From Planctomycetota bacterium (lineage in GTDB: Bacteria > Planctomycetota > Planctomycetia > Pirellulales > UBA1268): a stretch of 5,800 nucleotides of DNA. The stretch spans positions 1-5,800 of the forward strand of contig JAQBZA010000217.1 of the NCBI GenBank assembly GCA_027622795.1. Direction: 5' to 3'. Within the stretch, counting starts at the first letter, position 1; every line of letters begins with the position of its first letter. A program made the position numbers and the translations under genes. The notes below the pieces were generated by a model. It was not told the origin of the DNA and ran no database searches. It saw only the letters and a list, made by a program, of their open reading frames with translations. Positions 1 through 5,800 of this stretch are shown here, one piece after another.

Positions 1-2092
1 GGGCCTTCCGCTTGGCAGCCGCCGGCTCGTCAAACGCCGCCGCCAGGTAGCCGCCGAGGAGTTCCGCCGACTGCCGGGCCGTAATCGCCGCGACGATCGC
101 CCCCGGCTCGGCGAGTTCACGAATCTCCAGCGGCGCAAGCTCCCGCTCAAACACACGGAAATCGTCGACGAGGCCATCCTTGAAGCCGTGGTCTCGCATC
201 CGTTCCCCGATCGTGATCGTGTCGCCACCGCCGCCGATGATCTCGCGGGTGAGGCTGTCGCGGACGATCGTCGTGGCCACCGGGTGGCCATTGACGAACA
301 TCTTCAGCCCCGCCGCCTTCCCCGAGCCATCGCTCGCCACGGTCACATGCACCCAGTCGCCGATCGGGAGCGGTTCCTGCATCCGCACACTCACCGCATC
401 GCCGGGCCAGAAGTGGATCAGCGACCATTGCAAATGCCCGTGGTCGATGAGAAGTTCGTAGCCGCGGCTCGCGGCATCGGTCCACGCCTTCGAGCGGTGG
501 AAGACCACGGCCCGCTCAAATGCCTCCGACGACCGCAGCCACAGCGACACGGTAAAGGGATGGCTCCGCCGGAAGTTGCCGACAGGCGTGGTGACCGGAT
601 GGTCGCCCGTGAGCTTGATGGCCTTGCCAAATTTGCCGTCAACGAGCGTGATCTCTGGCGGCGCCTTGGCCGCTCGCTCCTCGGCCGACTCGACGCTGCT
701 GGCAAAGGTTCCACCCGTGGCCCGCTCGTCGAAGGCATACCGGTCCAGCTCGCCAGGAATCTGGCCGGCCACCTCGCCGGCGAATGCCGCGGGCATGTCT
801 GCCTCGCCGGCGATCCAGTCGGCCACGGCCCGCTCGGCCATCGCCTCGGCGTCGACCAGTTCGGCCACAGCCTCGCCGCAGGCTTCATTTGCCTTGGCCA
901 AGGCCGTGGAGGTCTTGTCATCGAGCAGCCGCATCTTCGGCGTCGGCACGGCCGGCGTGAAGTAGGAATAGAGGCCCGCCTCGTCGATATCGTCGAAGAA
1001 GGCAAAGAGCGAATAAAAATCCTTCTGCGACAGGGGATCGAACTTGTGGTCGTGGCAGCGGCAGCATTCCATCGTGAGGCCGAGGAAGGCCGTGCCGAAT
1101 GTGGTCACGCGGTCGTTGATGTAGTTGACGCGATACTCCTCTTCGACCGAGCCGCCCTCGCTCTCCTGCTGATGCAGCCGGTTGAAGGCGGTGGCGAGGA
1201 CCTGTTCATCGGTGGGATTGGGGAGCAGATCACCAGCCACCTGCCAGAGCGTGAACTGATCCCAGGGCAGATTTTCATTGAACGCTTTGATCACCCAGTC
1301 GCGCCACGGCCACATGGTCGGCCTCGGGCGGTCAACCTGGAAGCCATAGCTGTCGGAGTAGCGGGCGAGATCCAGCCAGTCGGCGGCCATCCGTTCGCCA
1401 TACCGCGGGCTCGCCAGGAACCGGTCGAGCAGCTTGACGTAGGCATCTGGCGATGCGTCGGCGACGAACGCCTCGACGTCGGCCGGCGTCGGGGGGAGGC
1501 CGGTGATGTCGAAGCTGGCGCGACGAATGAGCGTGGTGCGATCGGCCTCGGGCTGATGGGCGAGCCCACGGGGGGCGAGCTTCGCGGCGACGGCCGCATC
1601 AATACCAGCGGCCACGTTGTCGGTCTCCGGCCTGATCGGCGACACAAACGCCCAATGCGGCTCGTACTTCGCCCCTTCGGTGATCCACCGCTTGAGCGTC
1701 GCGACCTGCTCCGGGGAGAGCCGGCCGATCTTGGCCTCGGGCGGAGGCATCACGGTGTCGGGATCATCAGAAACGACCCGCGCGATCAGCTCACTCGCGG
1801 CCACATCTTCTGGCACGATCGCCCGCGAGCCGCTGTCGAGTTCCTCTGTCGCCGACTCAAAGGTGTCGAGTCGGAGGCCGGCCTGCCGGTTGGCAGTGTC
1901 GGGGCCATGGCAGGCAAAGCAATTTTCCGACAGGATCGGGCGGATGTCGTTATTGAAAGAGAGGCGGGCCGGGCTCAGGGGCGGGCTTGGCGCGGCCGCC
2001 CAGAGCAGACTTCGGGCGGCGGCAACCACTGCCAGCAGGAAAAAACAGACGTCTTTGGCAGAGCCGCGCACTAAGCAGTTCGAGCAACCCAT
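1..2092 (-). CDS. Planctomycete cytochrome protein, PSCyt1 + PSCyt2 (DUF1549) + LamG, 3' end beyond window
   Basis: This secreted c-type cytochrome-like protein has an unknown substrate. Codons read in one open frame from ATG at 2092-2090 to 4-2 (697 residues) with no stop, so the gene continues past the left edge. The start is the first ATG after an in-frame TGA at 2110-2108; no Shine-Dalgarno is visible. A signal peptide is likely at residues 1-34 (hydrophobic VCFFLLAVVAAA, then WAAA). PSCyt1 covers about 45-147: haem motif CFACH at 58-62, possible distal Met in MPPP at 115-118. PSCyt2/DUF1549 covers about 150-370: RRASFDITGLPPTP, SPRYGERMAADWLDLARYSD, and a second CxxCH (CCRCH, 343-347) followed by DHKFDP. 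An Ala/Glu-rich, probably helical linker (about 390-445) leads to a LamG domain at about 448-660 (DWVHVTVASDGS, MFVNGHPV, GLVDDFRVFERELAPLEI). In this family a PSD1/DUF1553 module normally follows; it would lie outside the window. The frame and domain assignments are firm; the physiological role is unknown. Confidence 0.93.
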   Translation of the reverse strand, partial: MGCSNCLVRGSAKDVCFFLLAVVAAARSLLWAAAPSPPLSPARLSFNNDIRPILSENCFACHGPDTANRQAGLRLDTFESATEELDSGSRAIVPEDVAASELIARVVSDDPDTVMPPPEAKIGRLSPEQVATLKRWITEGAKYEPHWAFVSPIRPETDNVAAGIDAAVAAKLAPRGLAHQPEADRTTLIRRASFDITGLPPTPADVEAFVADASPDAYVKLLDRFLASPRYGERMAADWLDLARYSDSYGFQVDRPRPTMWPWRDWVIKAFNENLPWDQFTLWQVAGDLLPNPTDEQVLATAFNRLHQQESEGGSVEEEYRVNYINDRVTTFGTAFLGLTMECCRCHDHKFDPLSQKDFYSLFAFFDDIDEAGLYSYFTPAVPTPKMRLLDDKTSTALAKANEACGEAVAELVDAEAMAERAVADWIAGEADMPAAFAGEVAGQIPGELDRYAFDERATGGTFASSVESAEERAAKAPPEITLVDGKFGKAIKLTGDHPVTTPVGNFRRSHPFTVSLWLRSSEAFERAVVFHRSKAWTDAASRGYELLIDHGHLQWSLIHFWPGDAVSVRMQEPLPIGDWVHVTVASDGSGKAAGLKMFVNGHPVATTIVRDSLTREIIGGGGDTITIGERMRDHGFKDGLVDDFRVFERELAPLEIRELAEPGAIVAAITARQSAELLGGYLAAAFDEPAAAKRKA

Positions 2093-2126
2093 GGGCCACC
2101 GTTCTGGTCAGGGTTACCCGCGTCGC

Positions 2127-2152
2127 CGATTCGAGGCACTGGCCTCAAATCG
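2127..2152 (-). repeat. 11-bp inverted repeat, hairpin in cytochrome leader
   Basis: On the minus strand the arms CGATTTGAGGC and GCCTCGAATCG enclose a CAGT loop, giving an 11-bp stem 34 bases before the cytochrome ATG. The one imperfect position would be a U·G wobble in minus-strand RNA but a C/A mismatch in plus-strand RNA, which fits a structure working in the transcript of the downstream gene. No U-tract follows, so it is not a standard terminator. It could be a leader stem, an mRNA-stabilising hairpin, a protein-binding site or part of a dispersed repeat. Confidence 0.55.
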
Positions 2153-2154
2153 CG

Positions 2155-2173
2155 GACCGCCTTTGCAGCGGTC
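2155..2173 (-). repeat. 6-bp inverted repeat, second leader hairpin
   Basis: On the minus strand GACCGC and GCGGTC form a perfect 6-bp stem around the seven-base loop TGCAAAG. It sits two bases upstream, in transcript order, of the larger hairpin at 2152-2127. The GGCGG in its 3' side could instead pair with a CCGCC a little further upstream, so alternative folds are possible. A stem this short could occur by chance; its position next to another stem is what makes it worth recording. Confidence 0.35.
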
Positions 2174-2189
2174 GATCGGCGGGGCGTCA

Positions 2190-2207
2190 GGATCCTTCGG
2201 AGGTTCC
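2190..2207 (-). repeat. Imperfect inverted repeat, third leader hairpin
   Basis: On the minus strand GGAACCT and AGGATCC pair around a four-base loop (CCGA), giving seven positions with one A/A mismatch. It is the most upstream of the three stems in the spacer. Alone it is weak evidence of function. Confidence 0.25.
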
Positions 2208-2315
2208 CGACGCATAACCACCCATTTTAGCTCTGGGTGCCGAAACAGCCAGCCAAAAACCGGCATTGAATCGGCCGCCACGAAACCGACACCACTCTGA
2301 TTTTTTTGCTCATAG

Positions 2316-5300
2316 CTACGATTTTTGTTGATAGAAAACATTCACGGGCTGCCCATTTGCGGGCGTTGTTCCGGGCCTCGCGACCGTGAACGTATGCGAC
2401 CAAGTCTGTGTCACGGGGTCGTAGTCGGTCTGCCAGAAGTCTCCGCCATGCACTGACTGGTCGACGAGTTTGCCATCAAGGCGGAGTTCGCCGGCGCGAT
2501 GGGAAGCCAGGCCGGTGAAAGTAAGCGGCACATATCCGAGCCCGCCATGCAGCGTGAATTCGGCTGTGCCATCATCCGCTGTGACACGGATGTCAGGATA
2601 CGCGTGCTTGAGATCGCCCCGCATCATAGCGACGTGGCGGTCATTGCCGACTGCCTCACGATGCACAAGCTGCCAGGAGTTTGCCATATCCCGCAACGCG
2701 ACGCGGAGCGCTTCATTGGGGCCGTAGTACTCAGCGGCCGACAACGGCAACACAAGCAATTCGATCGTCGCTTCGACGAAGTCGCCCGGCTCCAGCCGCG
2801 TGACCCCGGGTGGTGGCACGATGTCGACTGTCGCAGAAGGACGGCTGGTCGAGGGCGTGCCATGTTCGGTAATCCAAGGCTCTGCTTCGCGTCCTCCCAG
2901 CACCGCCCGCCACTTCCGAATCACGAAGCCACGCGAGCCAATCGGCTTACCGTCCCCATCTGATGCTGTGCCGAGCAACGACACCCATGGCGTGGTCCCG
3001 GCACTCACTGCCGGAGGTGTTGTAGAGGCATTACCAACCCACGCTGCATCCCACTCCTGCGTAAGCCCGGCGGCGGTACCCACCGCGATCTTCTTCGCCG
3101 CGGCATGGCTGTATGTGTCGGCACCGATCTGGAAGATCACACATCGCGAAAACTCGAGCGGCTCGTGCACATTCATCCGCAGGCGGTACGTGCCACGAAC
3201 AATGTCGTCAGTCCGGCTAAGGCTTACCGTCTCGGCATGGTCGATGCCCGAGCCGAGCTGACCGGCATAAGTGACCTCTGTCAGACACGGGCCCGGCCGC
3301 ACATATTCGGCCTTCATATTCCGCCGCCACAGGCGAGAGCCGTCCGGGGCCTCGATGCGAAAAAAATCTCCGCCGCCGACGTTGCCCGTCCACTGCCACG
3401 GCTTTCCGTCCGGGAGAGACCGCACCAAGAGCGGTCGTACATCCAGGATCGATGCCCCGACATGCACCTGGTCTGGCTCGTAGCAGATGCTCTCGCCCCA
3501 CGAGCCTATGGCCGACTCTTCCCAGAGCTGGTTTTGGCCCCAACCGAGCAACGAAAGCTGGGCGTGAGATGCGGCCGGAACGCCGCCCCAGTGACCGTAG
3601 GCCATCACCAGCTCCAACCGCATGGTTGACTTTGCTGGCACTCGCACCTGCGTGAAGCCACGAAACCACTGGCCGTCATACGGGCTGCCACCGCGGCCGC
3701 GGTGCCAGTTCTTCGAGAGCTGCACCGGGATCCCAGTCGGCTGGCCGGCAGCATCGCGGAGGATCGCCGAGAGCCCGGTGATCGGGCTGCCCACCCGCGA
3801 CCCAGCAAATGTTGTCTTTTCGAAACAGAGTCGGGCGGCCTGCTCGTGATTGCTGCTGTTCGTCAGCACGAGCCGCGCGCGATCGAGAACGTCGTTCCGC
3901 GGGTCACGCAGCACATCTTCTTTGCCGACCACCACCGTCTGTCCGCGATTCACCTCCGGGGGGAGCGTGGGCTCCACGCGGTTGAGATCGATGCAGTGCC
4001 AGCCACGCACCGCGTCGAACCGCACTGGCAGCGTTGGGGGAGGCTGGTGGGGATCGACCGTCACAGGCGTGGCCTCCACCATGATCACCGGCTCCGGGAG
4101 CACTGGATCTGCTGCCGGGAGCAGGCTTGCCGGATCAAACACCACCGCCACTTCGTGCCAGTCCGAAGCCGCGGCATCATCGGGCAGATCGCATCGCTGC
4201 TGGAACACATGCCCGCCAGACCCAAGACGGATCGCCATGCTGCCCTTCCGCCAGCGCGTCCGCATTCGGGTCGATCGGGGCTCACCCTCGGGATCGAATG
4301 ATTCGATGAACGTGGCGGGGCCAGCCGCCAGCGGTTTCTCTGGTGCATGAAATCGGTCATGAATTTCCGCAGCGGATAGGGGCCGTTCATAGATCGCGAC
4401 CTCATCGACCGCGCCTTTGAAGTGGTAGCCGTCGCCGGAGTTGTCACCCCGACGACCGACGATGAGTGGCTGCGTGGTGGCGACACGCTCCCGCCCGATC
4501 TTCACCTCACCACCACGCCGACCATTCAAGAAGATTGTGAATGCGCGTCCGTCGTATGTGAGGGCCACGTGATTCCAGGCTTCGAGAGTGAGTCGCCTAC
4601 CGGCCGAAACCGAAAACGCCTGGTCACGACCACCGCCAATGTTGAGTCGACCATGCGGCACGCCACCCTGCAGGGTGATGCCGTAGTTGCCGTCTGCTTG
4701 CTCGTGATGGCCTTTGCACACCAACCACGGCACGGCGTTTGTGGCCGCGTCATACCCTGGCGGTGCGTAGACCCAGCATTCGAATGTGAAGTGGGCGGGG
4801 TCAATCATCCGTTCAGGTGACACCGTGAATTCGTTTGTGCCGTTGAGCCCGAACCCGCCGCCCACCCGACCAAAGCAGGCCGTGCCGGTGGGAATCGGTT
4901 CATATCCGGGTTGGGCCGCAAGGATCAAAGCCAGGCGATCCGGCCACGCCACGGCCTCAAGTCGTGCATTGACGTTCAGCGGCAGGCCGTCTTTCGAGTG
5001 AAATGTGAGGCCATCAACGTCGTTCCGCTGCACCCACCGTCCCGACTCGATTAGTCGCGGTCCGGCGATACCGTCCCAAGTGCGACCTCCGGAGCAGTGA
5101 AAGACTCTCCCATCGACCTCCATGAGTAAGGCGAGGTCGGCTGCCGGCAGTCCGGTGATCACAACCTCGGGCGATCGCACGGCCGCACCGTATGGCTCCG
5201 CCTTGATCTTTCCCAGATGTGGCACGGTGATCGCCTCGGTATTGAGCACGAAGGCATATCGCCCGGTGCGGATGCACCGCTGACAGAGGGCCCCTGCGGC

Positions 5301-5459
5301 GCGGCCAGGAAACCCATCCAGCCACGCCACAGTCGTAAAGTCACCAGCCGCGGGCCACGCCTCAGACGGAAGCGCGTTCCCATCCGCCGCGTGTGCAGTT
5401 GCCACCACAGACCAGAGGAGAACTCGCACCCCTCCTGCCAGCCACGACGACCCTTTCAT
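2316..5459 (-). CDS. Large secreted LamG-domain protein of unknown function
   Basis: This is an exported protein of about 1047 residues (numbered from the ATG at 5459). That start gives a compact signal peptide, residues 1-24: MKGSS, hydrophobic VRVLLWSVVAT, probable cleavage AHA|ADG. It also has an upstream GAGAGGA. In-frame ATGs at 5471, 5483 and 5519 would add 4, 8 or 20 residues. Residues about 25-195 are uncharacterised and include a CQRC pair (59-62). A LamG/concanavalin A-like domain spans about 200-372: FTFECWVYAPPG, GNYGITLQGG, WNHVALTYDGRAFTIFLNG, and closing motif GAVDEVAIYERPLSAAEI. The long remainder (about 375-1047) looks like beta-sandwich segments with Trp/Gly-rich stretches (AYGHWGGVP, LGWGQNQLW, IGSWGESICYEPDQ). 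I recognise no glycosidase, sulfatase or protease catalytic motif and no membrane anchor. It follows the ApbE-like gene closely. Glycan binding or processing is a guess from the LamG fold only. Confidence 0.9.
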   Translation of the reverse strand: MKGSSWLAGGVRVLLWSVVATAHAADGNALPSEAWPAAGDFTTVAWLDGFPGRAAGALCQRCIRTGRYAFVLNTEAITVPHLGKIKAEPYGAAVRSPEVVITGLPAADLALLMEVDGRVFHCSGGRTWDGIAGPRLIESGRWVQRNDVDGLTFHSKDGLPLNVNARLEAVAWPDRLALILAAQPGYEPIPTGTACFGRVGGGFGLNGTNEFTVSPERMIDPAHFTFECWVYAPPGYDAATNAVPWLVCKGHHEQADGNYGITLQGGVPHGRLNIGGGRDQAFSVSAGRRLTLEAWNHVALTYDGRAFTIFLNGRRGGEVKIGRERVATTQPLIVGRRGDNSGDGYHFKGAVDEVAIYERPLSAAEIHDRFHAPEKPLAAGPATFIESFDPEGEPRSTRMRTRWRKGSMAIRLGSGGHVFQQRCDLPDDAAASDWHEVAVVFDPASLLPAADPVLPEPVIMVEATPVTVDPHQPPPTLPVRFDAVRGWHCIDLNRVEPTLPPEVNRGQTVVVGKEDVLRDPRNDVLDRARLVLTNSSNHEQAARLCFEKTTFAGSRVGSPITGLSAILRDAAGQPTGIPVQLSKNWHRGRGGSPYDGQWFRGFTQVRVPAKSTMRLELVMAYGHWGGVPAASHAQLSLLGWGQNQLWEESAIGSWGESICYEPDQVHVGASILDVRPLLVRSLPDGKPWQWTGNVGGGDFFRIEAPDGSRLWRRNMKAEYVRPGPCLTEVTYAGQLGSGIDHAETVSLSRTDDIVRGTYRLRMNVHEPLEFSRCVIFQIGADTYSHAAAKKIAVGTAAGLTQEWDAAWVGNASTTPPAVSAGTTPWVSLLGTASDGDGKPIGSRGFVIRKWRAVLGGREAEPWITEHGTPSTSRPSATVDIVPPPGVTRLEPGDFVEATIELLVLPLSAAEYYGPNEALRVALRDMANSWQLVHREAVGNDRHVAMMRGDLKHAYPDIRVTADDGTAEFTLHGGLGYVPLTFTGLASHRAGELRLDGKLVDQSVHGGDFWQTDYDPVTQTWSHTFTVARPGTTPANGQPVNVFYQQKS

Positions 5460-5462
5460 CGG

Positions 5463-5469
5463 TCCTCTC
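5463..5469 (-). promoter_or_regulatory. Ribosome binding site supporting the LamG start at 5459
   Basis: GAGAGGA on the minus strand lies three bases before the ATG at 5459. The spacing is short but usable. The ATG at 5471 is preceded mainly by A residues and the ATG at 5483 has no purine-rich motif. The ATG at 5519 has only a GGTGAG nearby. Together with the signal peptide position, this site favours 5459 as the translation start. Confidence 0.45.
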
Positions 5470-5488
5470 ATTTTTGTACGCATCGAAT

Positions 5489-5800
5489 CTAGCGTCTCGA
5501 TTGAGTTGTATTTTGCCATCGCTCACCGGTCGAGGTGAGGATCATGGCTGCAATCGCCAGCGCGTCGGCCTCAGCGCAGGTGGCCCATCGAACACTCACC
5601 GTCGCGCTGGCGGAATGAACCACCTGACCTGTTCGAGGATCGATGGGCGATCGCCCCGGACGGCTCGTCGCCGTCGCAATCGCCTCACCCGGGGCAAGGT
5701 CGACGACGGCATTTTCCCCTCCCTCGACAACTGACCCACGCACCCTGACCCGCCATGGAACGCCATCCGGCTTCGTGCCCCAGGCCCGCACTTCCCCCCC
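5489..5800 (-). CDS. apbE: ApbE-like FAD:protein FMN transferase, C-terminal part only
   Basis: ApbE-family enzymes act outside the cytoplasmic membrane and use FAD with Mg2+ to attach FMN covalently to Ser/Thr residues of exported redox proteins. Here 103 codons and a TAG at 5491-5489 are visible; the frame is open to the right edge, so the N-terminal two thirds or so is outside. Family landmarks occur in order: GGEVRAWGTKPDGVPW (residues 1-16 of the fragment), GEAIATATS (38-46), IDPRTG (53-58) and CAEADALA (75-82), whose Asp79 matches the conserved metal-binding Asp. Several oddities are visible. Pro52 stands where the family usually has His before the IDPRTG motif. Ile83 replaces the usual Thr/Ser of DALAT. 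Only about 15 residues follow the DALA helix, short for the family. The GTG at 5791 is internal, not the real start. It is probably co-transcribed with the LamG gene. Family membership is well supported; activity is less certain. Confidence 0.85.
   Translation of the reverse strand, partial: GGEVRAWGTKPDGVPWRVRVRGSVVEGGENAVVDLAPGEAIATATSRPGRSPIDPRTGQVVHSASATVSVRWATCAEADALAIAAMILTSTGERWQNTTQSRR

Larger units (their letters stand above)
2093..2315 (-). other. Intergenic leader between LamG gene and cytochrome gene
   Basis: This 223-base spacer separates the LamG stop codon (2318-2316) from the cytochrome start (2092). The end near the LamG gene is unusually A/T-rich for this window (about 2285-2340, with runs of seven and five T on the plus strand). 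No convincing -35/-10 pair and no hairpin followed by a U-tract was found, so neither a promoter nor an intrinsic terminator is called. The part nearest the cytochrome gene holds three hairpin-forming inverted repeats, listed separately. Two small minus-strand frames occur here: 28 codons from ATG 2313, and 75 codons from ATG 2341 overlapping the LamG 3' end. Neither has a recognisable product or ribosome binding site, so they are not called as genes. Confidence 0.6.

Noticed and set aside
707..730. DERATGGT in the cytochrome protein as an ApbE flavinylation site
   Set aside because: The expected Gly-Ala-Thr core is absent, and the segment fits the start of the LamG domain, where a similar Gly-rich turn is common.
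188..2074. 628-codon plus-strand open frame as a gene
   Set aside because: It is the exact antisense register of the minus-strand cytochrome gene, which carries the recognisable CxxCH, DUF1549 and LamG motifs. The plus-strand translation is Arg/Gly/His-rich with no recognisable domain.
2127..2152. Intrinsic terminator for the LamG gene
   Set aside because: The stem is strong enough, but GC-rich sequence rather than a U-tract follows on the minus strand, and it lies about 165 bases after the LamG stop and only 34 before the next start.
2227..2313. 28-codon minus-strand open frame starting just after the LamG stop (MSKKIRVVSV...)
   Set aside because: The lysine-rich start comes from the A/T-rich patch; the frame is short with no ribosome binding site or homology I recognise.
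2114..2341. 75-codon minus-strand open frame across the LamG 3' end and spacer
   Set aside because: It has no recognisable domain or ribosome binding site, overlaps the LamG stop in another frame, and its end is made of the hairpin sequence. It cannot be excluded but is not supported.
4664..4677. Perfect 14-bp palindrome CACCCTGCAGGGTG
   Set aside because: It lies inside the LamG coding region, and a palindrome of this length is not surprising by chance in a window of this size.
5489..5791. Complete 100-codon gene starting at GTG 5791
   Set aside because: The frame is open to the window edge and the preceding codons give Gly-Gly-Glu, completing the ApbE motif GGEVRAWG, so this is an internal position in a longer gene.

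Overview
The window reads as Planctomycetota DNA, probably from the Pirellula/Rhodopirellula side of the phylum. The main evidence is a planctomycete-type cytochrome protein (PSCyt1 + PSCyt2/DUF1549 modules) with an embedded LamG domain, next to a very large secreted LamG protein. GC content is high and Shine-Dalgarno signals are weak. All three genes I can support lie on the minus strand, so transcription runs from right to left. No RNA gene, CRISPR array, insertion sequence or origin was found.

In transcription order: (1) 5800-5489, the last 103 codons of an ApbE-like FAD:protein FMN transferase, cut by the right window edge. (2) 5459-2316, a secreted protein of about 1047 residues with a signal peptide, one LamG domain and a long uncharacterised region of probable beta structure. 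(3) 2315-2093, a 223-base spacer with an A/T-rich patch and three closely spaced hairpins. (4) 2092-1, the first 697 codons of a PSCyt1-PSCyt2-LamG protein, cut by the left window edge; a PSD1 (DUF1553) module is expected beyond it. This gene has no stop codon inside the window. A 628-codon open frame on the opposite strand (188-2074) lies in exact antisense register with it and is best read as a shadow.

The ApbE-like gene and the large LamG gene are 29 bases apart, or overlap by 31 if the longest start is used, so they are probably co-transcribed. The cytochrome gene may have its own leader or be the distal gene of the same transcript. All three products are expected to act outside the cytoplasmic membrane: one attaching flavin, one carrying a carbohydrate-binding-type fold, one carrying c-type haem motifs. 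A joint role in surface redox chemistry or polysaccharide handling is possible, but this is only inference from adjacency. The least explained parts are the roughly 670-residue C-terminal region of the large LamG protein, the degenerate C-terminus of the ApbE-like protein, and the structured leader of the cytochrome gene.
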